This document shows, piece by piece, positions 54,091-64,000 of a DNA stretch of 64,000 nt. A model generated the notes under the pieces. It had not been told where the DNA came from, made no database searches, and saw only the letters and a list, made by a program, of their open reading frames with translations. Numbering within the stretch: the stretch's first letter is position 1; every line of letters begins with the position of its first letter. This DNA comes from Valencia hispanica (lineage: Eukaryota; Chordata; Actinopteri; Cyprinodontiformes; Valenciidae), in the NCBI GenBank assembly GCA_963556495.2, contig OY747710.1:1092001-1156000 (forward strand), in the 5' to 3' direction. A program made the position numbers and the translations under genes.

Positions 54091-55814
54091 TCCTCGTTAG
54101 ACAGGGAATATAGTCAAGTAATCATTAAATTCAATCACACTGCTACAAGAGCTGTTTGGACATTCAGATTCTGCTGCTTTGTTTTCGTTTGAGAACAAAT
54201 GATCAGAACCAAAGGGAAACGGGTCGCATGCTCCACTGTGTGCACTGAAGCATTTTTGGCAGGAGAAGAGACGAGGCTGATTTCTGGCTGGGTTTCTACC
54301 CTTTAACGAACACTCACTGAACCCCAGAGAGGTTGTGGAGGACATATCTTAGATCATAATACATATTGTTTTCTTTAAGAAAGCCATGGTGTTCCAAAGA
54401 AGTTGCTTCAGAAATGTGGTCAGAGCGACCTGTTTATGAGTTGGTCGAACGTGGCTCCCTGTTCTTTCATAGCTTCCTGAGGTCCAACATAAACTCATAA
54501 ATCATTATGAACAGAGATTCTGTGGTTTTTAAGAACCGAGCATCAGTGAGGGAGAAAACCCAGCAGGATCCAGACTCACGCTGAGCGTCTGACCATGAGA
54601 GACTCGCTCTGATTGGTCCGAAGATGCTGGGATGAAGCTGTGCTGTGGTTTTCGGGGAAGTGACCACATATGGTCTTATTTGCATAAAGAAGGGATGAAC
54701 ATTAAAGAGCTTATTGTTGAGTTAATGATAAACAGCCAGAGGTGGTAGAGTACCCAAACATTGTACTCAAGTAAGTCTCTTTAGTGTCCTGCATCTTTAG
54801 AACAAGGACCTTAAATGGCTACTTTCTGTAAGCTGTTAAGGTCTCAACGACCATTCCACAGGTGCATGTTAATTAATTGATTGTGGTTAATTGAACATGC
54901 ATGGAAAACATTGTTTAAACCCTTTACAATGAAGATCTGTAAAGTTATTTGGATTTTTACAACATTATTGTTGAAATACACAGTCCTGAAAAAGGGACGT
55001 TTCTTTTTCTGCTGAGTTTAGCTAGCTTCTCTAAACATCTGATCAACGTCACATTATTTTAGTTTTATATTAAAAGCTGTACAGTGCTAGGATCTAGCCC
55101 CACCCTCTCTCCCGTTGCTCGCCGGCCTTTCACCATAGATGCCGTCCATTTCTGCAAAGCACTTCCAGTGCCTGCCTTCTGTCCTTCATGGCCCGATATT
55201 CGCATATTTTTTTGTTTCCCCCTGCAATGTTTTAAACTGTAAGCCGTGCGTCGCCATTCTGTGTGACATCACTTCACACGCACACCTCCAGGCCAATCAG
55301 TGGCCGCCACTACGCAGGTCAGAGTGAGAGTGACGTCACTTCACCGAACCAATCAGTCCATGGGGGGAATGATGGGTCAGACTAAGTCCAGTGTTTCTCG
55401 CTGTTTCTTACGACTTCTCAGACCCCCGCTTTAACAACTTCTTTTCCAAAAAGCGCCTGGCGACATTTCTGATCACCCTCAGCTACTTTCTGTGAAACTT
55501 TGTTGCCGATATCCTCTACAGATGAGAAACCTTCTACATCCTGACTTGTTTCCAGACGTGCTGCATGATCACGCTACATCGACTGACCAATCGTAAACCG
55601 TTCTCGGTTCATTTCACCCACGATGAAACAAAGTTGTTTTCTGTTTAGTGTTCATTCAGAATTAAAAAAGAAAATCTGCAGGTACAGAAAACCGATCTCT
55701 CTTTTATAAACCGCACCTGAACATCAGGCAGAAGCTTGTCTGTACTACATCGCACACCTGTGGTGCATTCAATGAACATTTGAAATGTATGGTGAGTTCA
55801 GAAACATGGGACAT
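54091..55814. other. Intron segment with transposon fragments
   Basis: About 54736-54780 shows a common fish repeat end (CAGAGGTGGTAGAGTACCC). About 54838-55022 matches the end of a Tc1/mariner-type element (CTCAACGACCATTCCACAGG ... CCTGAAAAAGGGACG ... CTGCTGAGTTTA; placement from general knowledge). The remainder, including a GC-richer part at 55100-55430, is unassigned. Confidence 0.5.
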
Positions 55815-55994
55815 TTAAGGCAAGGCAATTTTGTTTGTGTAGCAACACTTTCAACAACAAGGTGATTCAAGGTGCTTTACATGATTCAGGGGTAAAATAA
55901 AAACAGCAGTAAAACACAGACAAAACATGATACAACAAAACATGACTCAAAGGCAGCTCTAAACAGAAACGTTTTTAGTTGTGATTTTATTATT

Positions 55995-56087
<93 letters not shown>

Positions 56088-56175
56088 TTTATTCTTTTAG
56101 TTGAGATTTAAAAGAACTCAGTTTTTCAGCAGCTTTGCAGTTTTCTGGAAGTTTGTTCCAGATTATAAAAACTTA
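55815..56175. repeat. SINE-like repeat with ATT microsatellite
   Basis: AAGGCAAGGCAATTTTGTTTG ... GATTCAAGGTGCTTTACATG ... AGGCAGCTCTAAACAG ... TTTGCAGTTTTCTGGAAG. An (ATT)n run of about 105 bases sits at 55990-56095. This copy provides the empty-site reference for the insertion at 2996-4432. Confidence 0.72.
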
Positions 56176-56583
56176 TAACAAAGGCTAATTAATATTAAAA
56201 TGTTCCAAAGTCTCTCCTTGAAGACAAAAGTCACATTACCCTGCCACGTGTTTCCCCTGTTTAAATAATGCATTGTTTAACCCTGTATGACCAAATCCTA
56301 ATCTAGATATAATCATTTCCGCCTTTTCTGTTTCGTGATGACGTCATTATTATGGAAATTAGTGTGTGACGTCATCTGGCGACTTTCTAGGTCGACTTCA
56401 GCCACTTTGAACTGAGCCAGAGGTAGTCGGCTTGGCCCAGACGAAGGTAGTGGAAACGCCGACCCTAATAAGTGGAACAGGGGATCAATTGTTGATCCGA
56501 TCCGTGAGCTCGGGAGGTTCTGCTGTGGTTCTCGTTTGTACACCTAACTTTACTCCTCCTCCTTCATCGTTTCACCCCCTCAG

Positions 56584-57077
56584 GTCCGTCCCAGTGCCCC
56601 GCCTACCCCACGGAGCTGGTCTTCGGTCTGGACATGTCGGTGGACGTTACCAACGACGACTTTGAGGAGCAGCGGCAGACGGTGCTCTCCATGCTGAGGA
56701 ACATCTCCGTCGCCGAGAGCAACTGTCCGAAGGGCGCTCGCGTCTCCGTGGTAGCGTACAGCAGACACACCCGGTACCTGATCCGGTTCCAGGAGCACCG
56801 CAGCAGGAAAGACCTGATGGAAGCCGTGGAGAAACTGGCCAAGGAGCCCACCTCGGAACGGCGGCACCTGGGAGCCGCCATGCTGTATGTGGGCCGGAAC
56901 GTCTTCAAGCGCGTCCGGGCTGGGAAGATGATCCGGAAGGTGGCCGTGTTCTTCGCCGGTGGGCAGTCGCAGGACAACGAGGAGCTTCTCACCGCAGTGA
57001 TGGAGTACCGAGCCCTGAACATCGTTCCCGCCATCATCTCTCCGAGGAACGATCTCAGGATCAGCCGAGCCCTGGAG
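56584..57077 (+). CDS. col6a4-like: Exon 33: C1 vWA domain, main part
   Basis: 494 bases, phase 1 to 0, acceptor caccccctcag, donor gtgggtct. Encodes GPSQCPAYPTELVFGLDMSVD and onward through NVFKRVRAG, VAVFFAGG and ISRALE. Strong family features: RRHLGAAM, YLIRF, MEYRALNIVPA. The MIDAS start is DMSVD, not DxSxS, and FFAGG replaces the SDG Asp, so metal binding is doubtful. The donor sits at the first base of a 54-bp minisatellite; the reading frame stays open through it to 58142, but the domain is completed by the exon at 59332. Confidence 0.93.
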
Positions 57078-58245
57078 GTGGGTCTGATTCAGCAACGGGT
57101 GGGGGCAGGGTCTGTGAAAGGTCATCTGGAGGTGGGTCTGATTCAGCAACGGGTGGGGGCAGGGTCTGTGAAAGGTCATCTGGAGGTGGGTCTGATTCAG
57201 CAACGGGTGGGGGCGGGGTCTGTGAAAGGTCATCTGGAGGTGGGTCTGATTCAGCAACGGGTGGGGGGCGGGGTCTGTGAAAGATCATCTGGAGGTGGGT
57301 CTGATACAGCAACGGGTGGGGGCGGGGTCTGTGAAAGGTCATCTGGAGGCGGGTCTGATACAGCAGCGGGTGGGGGCGGGGTCTGTGAAAGGTCATCTGG
57401 AGGCGGGTCTGATTCAGCAACGGGTGGGGGCAGGGTCTGTGAAAGGTCATCTGGAGGTGGGTCTGATTCAGCAACGGGTGGGGGCGGGGTCTGTGAAAGG
57501 TCATCTGGAGGTGGGTCTGATTCAGCAACGGGTGGGGGCGGGGTCTGTGAAAGATCATCTGGAGGTGGGTCTGATACAGCAACGGGTGGGGGCGGGATCT
57601 GTGAAAGGTCACCTGGAGGCGGGTCTGATACAGCAGCGGGTGGGGGCGGGGTCTGTGAAAGGTCATCTGGAGGTGGGTCTGATTCAGCAACGGGTGGGGG
57701 CGGGGTCTGTGAAAGGTCATCTGGAGGTGGGTCTGATTCAGCAACGGGTGGGGGCGGGGTCTGTGAAAGGTCATCTGGAGGCGGGTCTGATCAGCAGCGG
57801 GTGGGGGCGGGGTCTGTGAAAGGTCATCTGGAGGCGGGTCTGATACAGCAGCGGGTGGGGGCGGGGTCTGTGAAAGGTCATCTGGAGGCGGGTCTGATAC
57901 AGCAGCGGGTGGGGGCGGGGTCTGTGAAAGGTCATCTGGAGGTGGGTCTGATTCAGCACCGGGTGGGGGCGGGGTCTGTGAAAGGTCATCTGGAGGCGGG
58001 TCTGATTCAGCAACGGGTGGGGGCGGGGTCTGTGAAAGGTCATCTGGAGGCGGGTCTGATACAGCAGCGGGTGGGGGCGGGGTCTGTGAAAGGTCATCTG
58101 GAGGCGGGTCTGATACTGCAGCGGGTAGGGCGGGGTCTGTGAAAGGTGACCTGGAGGCGGGTCTGATACTGCAGCAGGTGGGGGCGGGATCTGTGAAAGG
58201 TCATCTGGAGGCGGGTCTGATACAGCAGCGGGTGGGGGCGGGGTC
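57068..58245. repeat. 54-bp minisatellite containing the splice donor, about 22 units
   Basis: The unit begins CTGGAGGTGGGTCTGATTCA and continues GCAACGGGTGGGGGC...GTGAAAGGTCAT. The first unit starts inside exon 33, so its donor (GAG then gtgggt) recurs in each unit. Eleven units keep GT and eleven have GC there. 54 is a multiple of three, so long frames stay open on both strands. Two small indels (extra G near 57265, loss near 57790) shift the frame. Confidence 0.95.
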
Positions 58246-59331
58246 TTACGAGCTTTCGTTCCTCAGGAACTGGGATCCAGAAGCTCTGTGAGGAGAACCG
58301 GGCCGGCCCCATGACCCGGTTCACAGAGGGTTCTGCACAGCCGTCTGCTGAAGAAGTCTACTGCTGTGTTCTGATCCTGGTTCTGTTCATGACCCAGATT
58401 GGACCGAGCTTCAGTCGCTGGACAGATGGACTCACATTTACCTGTAGAATCCTTTGGTCTACAGAGGAGATCCTGGTCCTGTAGCTGCAGAGCAAGCCCA
58501 CATCATCATCCCTCCACCGCTGTGCTAGACAGCTGGTAACAGGTGTTGGATCAGTGCTGATGTGCTGGGTCTGGTTTCCTCCATCCTGGTTCTGTCCATC
58601 TTTGTCCCAGATGTCCTGTCCTAACCTCAGTCCTGTCGCCATCTTGTTTCTCCTTCCAAGCAGCCATGCTGGTTCAGGGTCATGACCTTTAACCTGCTAA
58701 CTGTAGAGACTCAGATGGAGCTTTGGGGCTGAATCTGCTGGGACGTTCTCCTCTCTGGAGGAGCATATGGACCTCAGGTGGTCTGGAGATGACCTTTGAC
58801 CATTCCCAGGTTGGTTTGCTGATGTCTTTCCACCCTGGCGTGGTGCTAACCCACACCTGGATGCTCCAGAGGGGTAAACGGATTTGGGTTCACCTCATGT
58901 TCAGGTCAAATCTCTCCGGTTCGATCTTCATGCGTAACGTCGCTCATATTTACAGCTTTGGGTATTCAAACGGTAAAAACTTCAGAGAAAACAGAAAATC
59001 TGGTTTGCTTTTTATTTTGTTTTGTTTTTTATGGTTTACATCTTTATTCTGCCTTTTAAGTACCAGAGGAGAGATTTAATGTTTCCTCTCCTCAGCAGCT
59101 GATTCATCCCCGGGCCGTTAAACCCGGATGTTTGTGTCCGGCCTTTAAAACATTTGAACTCTCTGCTGCCGTCTGATTGAAGTCGTTTGTCTCCTCGTTA
59201 GAAAAAGGCCGATGTGCACGAGAAGCAGGCTTTTCTAACGAGATCTGACTCATCCTGTGGTCCCGTCTGTGATGGAGATGTTTGCCGTGAGCAGATCGAT
59301 GACAGCTGCTTCCGTTCTGTCTCCTTCTCAG
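58246..59331 (+). other. Right part of intron 33
   Basis: 1.09 kb after the minisatellite, ending in the acceptor tctccttctcag. No repeat family recognised; open frames carry no domain. Confidence 0.55.
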
Positions 59332-59416
59332 GCCGATGACTCCGGTAGCTCCGTCTTCGCTCTGCTGAGGAGGCAGCAGGACCTGGAGAAGATCAGCCGC
59401 TGTGTCCTCTGCTACG
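59332..59416 (+). CDS. col6a4-like: Exon 34: end of C1 vWA domain
   Basis: 85 bases, phase 0 to 1, acceptor tctccttctcag, donor gtgagcag. Encodes ADDSGSSVFALLRRQQ... and then ISRCVLCY. Joined to exon 33 it reads ISRALEADDSGSSVF, the usual last strand of C1 in this family; the CxxCY end leads into the C2 linker (DPCRRSEEC). Confidence 0.92.
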
Positions 59417-60550
59417 GTGAGCAGCTGCCTTCATGCTTTCACATCGGTGATGATGCTCATGTCTCGCTTTTAAAAACAGATGCCCTCCTCCTTTTAACGA
59501 AAGCCACGCCCTGCCCTCTTCTTTTTAACGAGAAAAAACAAAAACCTTGGTATTTTTCTTTTTTCTTAAAAAGGAATTATGTTCCTTATCCCTCGTGGCA
59601 GTACGAAACATCGCGTCTAAGAGCAAAATTGTCCCTTTTAATATATTTAAAATCCTTTTTCAAACGACTGAGAACAAATTGTGGTGGTAAATATATAAAT
59701 CTTCTAAAAAACAAGATGAAACTTAGTCCTTGGGCGTTTAAGGTATTTAATTCAACATGTTTAACCAAAACATGGCGGGAACAGAGCTTAATCTCGCATT
59801 ATTCACCCAAACCTTTCTAACCGACACTTTAAATAGTATTCAGGGATCACTGTTTATCTCTCTGACACGCCGCCTTCAATCTTGTTGTTCAGCTCCTGGA
59901 GAACCGCTCCATGCCAGTCTGATAGTAAACCTCCAGTCGATCTCCTGCTGCTCTGACGTCTGTCATCCCGGTGATCCGACGCTTCTTTATCAGGAACATT
60001 ATGTCAGAAACGATACGCTTGTTTTCTCTAACTTGACCTCCCTGTCCCAGATGCTTTCACTAACTTCAATTTAATTTCAATTCACTTTATTTATATAGCG
60101 CCAATTCACAACAGATGTCATCTCAAGGCACTTAACAAGAAGTCATTTCAATACATTTGTAAAAACATTCCAATTAGTTAAAAAGTTTCCTATTTAAGGA
60201 ATCCCAGCAGATTGCGTCAGTCATTGGCGTGAGGTTGGGCAGACTGAATGCAGACCGACAGAATAAGTAAATAAATCCTAATTGCATTGGGATATTCCTG
60301 CAACAGACACCAGGAGGTTCCAATATTTCATGTTTTCTCTGTTTTTTAATTCTCTTTAAGCCGGGATCATCCACATTAAGAAGAAATTAAAGCTTGAAAT
60401 GTTTCACTCTATGTGTGATAGATCTATATAATACACAAGTTTCACTTTCTGAAGTGGACAGAAAATATAGATTTTTTTCCGGATTTTCCAGTATTTTTGA
60501 GCTTTACCTGTATGTGCAGGCATGAACATGAACTCACCCACGGAGTCCAA
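59417..60550 (+). other. Left part of intron 34
   Basis: 1.1 kb. Contains the SINE-like repeat at 60065-60260 (same family as 47262-47410). No exon seen. Confidence 0.6.
60065..60260. repeat. SINE-like repeat (TTATTTATATAGCGCC family), second copy
   Basis: TTCACTTTATTTATATAGCG, ACAGATGTCATCTCAAGGC and ATTTAAGGAATCCCAGCAG, in the same order as 47262-47410. Confidence 0.68.
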
Positions 60551-61529
60551 TATGGAACACCAAACTACTCAAAATGAAACAAATAAATAAAAACATTGTG
60601 AAATAGATATCTACATAAACAATAAAAGCAAATATATAACGTGACAATAAAATTGTGAAAAACACTGAATATATATAAAGTTCTAAGCTCAATAGTATGA
60701 AATATTTTTCATTTTCCTTTAAAAATCTGTTTATTAATATTATACATTATTTTAATGTAAAATATTTGCTAATAATGGGAATTATCTTTTAGCCATTTTT
60801 ATTTAATTTCATCAGTTTTTATTCCAAAACCTCATTTTTCCAAAGTCAGCTTTTATTTCCTATTGGTGTTTTTCCCAGTGGCTTATTTATTTCAGAATGT
60901 CACTTTTCAGCAGAATAACTTCATCTGCCAATCAGAGACAGTGGGTGGGACCTGCATGCTCATTGGCTGGTTCTTAAACACCAATCTTCCTGGATAGCCG
61001 TTCTCACTCACTGTGACTGAGCAGCTGCTGTACAGCCAGCAACAACATGCTAAGTCGAGAGTCGGAGTTGCATGAACTTCGTTTAAGAACCAGCCAATGA
61101 GCATGCAGGTCCCACCCACTGTCTCTGATTGGCAGATGAAGTTATTCTGCAGAAAAGTGACATTCTGAAATAAATAAGCCACTGGGAAAAACACCAATAG
61201 GAAATAAAAGCTGACTTTGGAAAAATGACATTTTGCAATAAAAACTGATGAAATTAAATAAAAATGGCCAAAAAATAATTCCCATTATTAGCCAAAAATG
61301 TACATTAAAATAATGTATTATATTAATAGACAGATTTTTAAAGGAAAATGAAAAATATTCCATCCTATTGAACTTAGAAATTTATATATATTCAGTTTTT
61401 TCACAATTTCATTGTCATGTTATATATTTCTTATTAATTGTTATCCAGATATCTATTTCACAATGTTTCTTTTTATTTATTTGACAATGGTTTTTTATTC
61501 ATTTAATTTGAGTAGTTTGGTGTTCCATA
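60551..61529. mobile_element. 979-bp foldback element
   Basis: The left arm 60551-60979 (429 bp, starts TATGGAACACCAAACTACTC) and right arm 61081-61529 (449 bp) are inverted copies with scattered differences, around a 101-bp unpaired centre. No transposase. The arms cover almost the whole element, as in foldback or long-TIR MITEs. Confidence 0.9.
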
Positions 61530-61865
61530 GGTCCACCAGGTGGCAGCATTAAGCCCTATTTTTTCCCCACATCACTGGACAGATAAGGAGTTGATTCAGG
61601 GTCACATTTTACTGCAGGTTTTACGCCTATAGCTGAGCATGTGACCAAAAAAACCAAAAACTTTTGAATGTTGAATCTTGAAAATATTCCCGTCCTTGTG
61701 GGAGATTCTGTCAGAATAAATACAGAGAGGATGTTTCTGCTTGTAAATGGAGAGGAAATGCAACGCCGACGTCTCTCCAGCTTTCAGCAGACGGTGTTTT
61801 ATTTGTCTTGTCTGCTTAACGCAAACCGCTCCGATCTTTGTGAATGCTACGCTAGCTGCTCTGCA

Positions 61866-62299
61866 GTGGCGGTCCTAGACCATTTGGTGCCCTAGGCGAG
61901 CTTGACTGCAAGGCGTCCCTTGCCCATGAAAAAAGAAGTCATGCCCAAAGAATTTCACATTTATTTAGATAATGATAGTGTAACGATAACAATATAACAA
62001 CATGTGCAAAAGAATAAAGCTGTTTAATAATAAATATACAAAAAAAAGTTTAACTTGAACAGTAGTGCAACATCGGATGGCTATGACAGCTAAAGGTCGC
62101 ATCACAATTGTCATTTATTTTTATTTAAGTTTAATTTATTTTTATGTCAAACTATTGTTATAGATAGAGGGACTGCAAAAACTGTTGAAAAATATAAATA
62201 GACATTATAATTATTATTTTTTCTCGCCACATATTTGGCGCCCCTCACTAGATGGCGCCCTAGGCAAGCGCCTATGTCACCTGTAGGAAGGACGGCCAC
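61866..62299. mobile_element. hAT-like MITE (CAGTGGCGGTCC)
   Basis: The left end CAGTGGCGGTCCTAGACC is matched by the inverted right end (GAGTGGCCGTCC). Subterminal GGTGCCCTAGGCGAGC pairs with GCGCCCTAGGCAAGCG at the other end. CAGTGGCGG-type tips are common in fish hAT elements (family placement is inference). AT-rich interior, no coding. Confidence 0.7.
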
Positions 62300-62569
62300 T
62301 CGCAGATTTTCCTCCTAATGTGACGTATGACCTCGTTGAGGTTTGTTAGTGCAGAGAGACGCTGGTCGGTCAGTGAGGCTGCAGCAGAGGCAGATCTTCT
62401 TCTGGATTTTGGAGCAGAAGCTAAGTCAGCTTTGCTCATGTTTAGTCGCTGCAGATGGATCCAGTGAATTTGCTCCTGAATATTCTGTTAATGTAAAACA
62501 TGTAAAAATCAAAGAGAGCTTTTAAAATCGTGTAGGTATGAACAGTTGTGATCTCTGCTGTGGCTCCAG

Positions 62570-63223
62570 ACCCCTGCAGACGTTCGGAGGAGTGCTCCTT
62601 CATCCAGAACCCGGTGCCCCCCCAGCAGGTGGATGTGGACCTAGCTCTGGTTCTGGACAGCTCCAGGGAGATGAAGGCGGATGAATATGTTGGTGCTCAG
62701 CAGCTGCTGGGTTCTGTGGTGGAGCAGCTGGCTGTAAGTCCTCAGCCCCGCAGACCCGGACCCCAGGCTAGAGTGGCTGTTATCCAGCAGGGTGAAGGTC
62801 AGGCCGCTAAGGTGGAGTTCAACCTGCAGACCTACCAGAACCAGAACGTTATGAAGAAATACCTGACAGAGACAATGAAGCAGCAGAGCGGTTCCTCGGT
62901 TCTGGGACAAACGCTGGACTTCACCCTGAAGGAGGTGCTGCTGAAGGCCGGCCAGGCGCGCAGGAGGAGGGCGGTGCTGACCGTGGTGGCCACCGAGACG
63001 GCCTACTGGGACCGAGCCAAGCTGCGCTACGTCTCCCAGAAGGCCATGTGTGACGGCGTGGCCGTGTTTGTGGTGGCGGTGGGCGGTCGGTACAACCAGA
63101 CGCAGGTGAAGGAGCTGGCTGGTCTCCCCCTCCATCAGCACCTGATCCACGTCAGCCGGCTGCATGGCGAAGAGCAGGGCTACGTTCAGCGCTTCTTCAG
63201 GGTCTTCCTCTCCACCCTCAACA
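62570..63223 (+). CDS. col6a4-like: Exon 35: C2 vWA domain
   Basis: 654 bases (218 codons), phase 1-1, acceptor tgtggctccag, donor gtaagacc. Encodes the Cys-containing linker DPCRRSEECSF, then a vWA domain: VDLALVLDSSREM, AEFNLQTYQ-like VEFNLQTYQNQNVMKKY, AVLTVVATETAYWD, AVFVVAVGGRYNQTQ, ending RVFLSTLN. The MIDAS is partial (DSSRE); the SDG Asp is replaced (ATETA). One N-glycosylation sequon (NQT). This is the usual C2 domain following C1. Confidence 0.92.
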
Positions 63224-63305
63224 GTAAGACCTGGAAACATTTCTCCTCTCAGGGTTTATGATCAGTTTGAAGCATGAATGTTTTGTTCCTCCGTCTGTTT
63301 TCCAG

Positions 63306-63384
63306 GGGGACTGAACGTGTATCCTCCTCCGTTGGTAAAACCGACCTGCAGCCAGCTGAGGGACCCAGAGGACGTCGTCATCGG
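63306..63384 (+). CDS. col6a4-like: Exon 36: segment after C2
   Basis: 79 bases, phase 1 to 2, acceptor gtctgttttccag, donor gtaactca. Encodes RGLNVYPPPLVKPTCSQLRD then PEDVVIG, resembling the short tail following C2 in alpha-4/5/6 chains. The gene continues beyond the window, since no stop codon is reached in this exon. Confidence 0.85.
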
Positions 63385-64000
63385 GTAACTCACTGATTTA
63401 CTCATTCATGTTCACTCCTCCATCAGGGTGGAGGTACCACTGAGATGGTAACGGCTCCTCCATCAGGGTGGAGGTAGCTCCTCAACCTACCAGGCTGCTG
63501 CACATTGAAAACCATTTCTCCTTTTAATAAAATGATGCACCAAGGTCACAGGCTGTCACAGGTGTGTGCGAACTGAGGGGCGGGACTTAAACCGCTGGAA
63601 CAGGTGTGTGGGATCCCCTGGATCTGCCGGAGACTTCGGTCTTTATGCACTTATGACTGCATCAGATTCTGCTGATGATCAGATTTAGGGTGGTGTGCTC
63701 GCTCTCTGGGCTCGGCTGCTCCTGCCTCTCCGCTGTATCTCGTCCCTGCATACCTCCGGATTTTAGTGCCAACTTTATACATCAACCACTTGGATTCATT
63801 TTGGTTTTGGAGCCTGAGAGCGTTTGGAGCTCAGCAGCTCTGAGCAGGAAACACGGCAGCCTGCAGACTTTGTTTACTCCCCTACATCCTGACCACTTAT
63901 CAGCACCAGAACTCACTTCATTCAGTTTATCAGCAACTGTCCAGATATTAAATCTCATATTTACAAAACTGGATTCCTTCCCCCTCCCTGAGAGCGGTTT
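63385..64000 (+). other. Intron at right end of window
   Basis: 616 bases without a recognised exon. A short direct duplication (CTCCTCCATCAGGGTGGAGG, twice, near 63415 and 63459) is present. Confidence 0.55.

Larger units (their letters stand above)
614..63384 (+). other. col6a4-like: Collagen VI long alpha chain gene, partial at both ends
   Basis: One plus-strand multi-exon gene. Seen: exons with AG/GT borders and compatible phases, encoding N-terminal vWA domains, a Cys-rich junction with the CCNILCKC pattern, a Gly-X-Y helix of about 336 residues in 19 exons, a Cys-rich linker and C-terminal vWA domains. Family knowledge: this order and helix length are those of collagen VI, and an array of N-terminal vWA domains is typical of alpha-3 and alpha-4/5/6 chains, which assemble with alpha-1 and alpha-2 into extracellular beaded microfilaments. 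The C1 domain motifs (SQCPAYPTELVF, NVFKRVRAG) point to the alpha-4/5/6 group, so teleost col6a4 is the likely name. The start codon, signal peptide, first N domains and the end of the gene lie outside the window. A fish alpha-6-like label cannot be excluded. Confidence 0.9.

Noticed and set aside
57061..58142. A 502-codon frame running from exon 33 through the 54-bp repeat
   Set aside because: Open because the unit is a multiple of three. The domain is completed by the exon at 59332, so read-through is not the default product; only the donor multiplication is kept as a finding.

Overview
This window looks like vertebrate, specifically teleost, genomic DNA. It has small protein-coding exons with canonical AG/GT splice borders separated by introns full of fish-type repeats: Tc1/mariner, hAT-like and TTAA-target DNA transposons, non-LTR retrotransposons, a tRNA-type SINE head and long microsatellites. 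The species cannot be named from the sequence alone.

Almost all supported coding sequence belongs to one plus-strand gene that runs out of the window at both ends: a long collagen VI chain of the alpha-3-like type (alpha-4/5/6 group; zebrafish members are called alpha-4a and alpha-4b). Order of parts: two one-exon von Willebrand A (vWA) domains (614-2117); six further one-exon vWA domains that are tandem copies of one another (4978-21396); a three-exon vWA domain next to the helix (21481-24833); the Cys-rich junction and a 19-exon triple helix (28735-47959) whose summed length is about 336 residues, the collagen VI value; a short Cys-rich linker (48046-48184); and the C-terminal vWA domains C1 (56584-57077 plus 59332-59416) and C2 (62570-63223), with one more exon at 63306-63384. 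All exon phases join, so the window reads as a continuous secreted extracellular-matrix chain.

The most unusual part is 4716-21818. A unit of about 2.4-3.5 kb, made of repeat-derived DNA, one vWA exon and a truncated copy of the next exon, has been tandemly amplified. Copies 2-5 have nearly identical exons. Every vWA exon keeps phase 1-1 and intact splice sites, while every copied downstream exon is cut after about 100 bp, and four of the five carry a shared frameshift and stop. Shared insertions allow the order of duplication to be inferred.

Two minisatellites sit beside splice donors. A 27-bp repeat (24900-28240) contains an internal 1107-bp duplication (41 units). A 54-bp repeat (57068-58245) starts at the donor of the C1 exon, so the donor motif is copied about 22 times, in frame.

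The remaining introns hold nested mobile elements. Examples are a Tc1 element inside a minus-strand LINE (50825-54090), a TIR element inside a SINE-like repeat with a readable empty-site copy (2996-4432), an inverted paralogous pair showing a TTAA insertion (42587-43093) and a 979-bp foldback element (60551-61529). No bacterial genes, CRISPR arrays or rRNA were seen.
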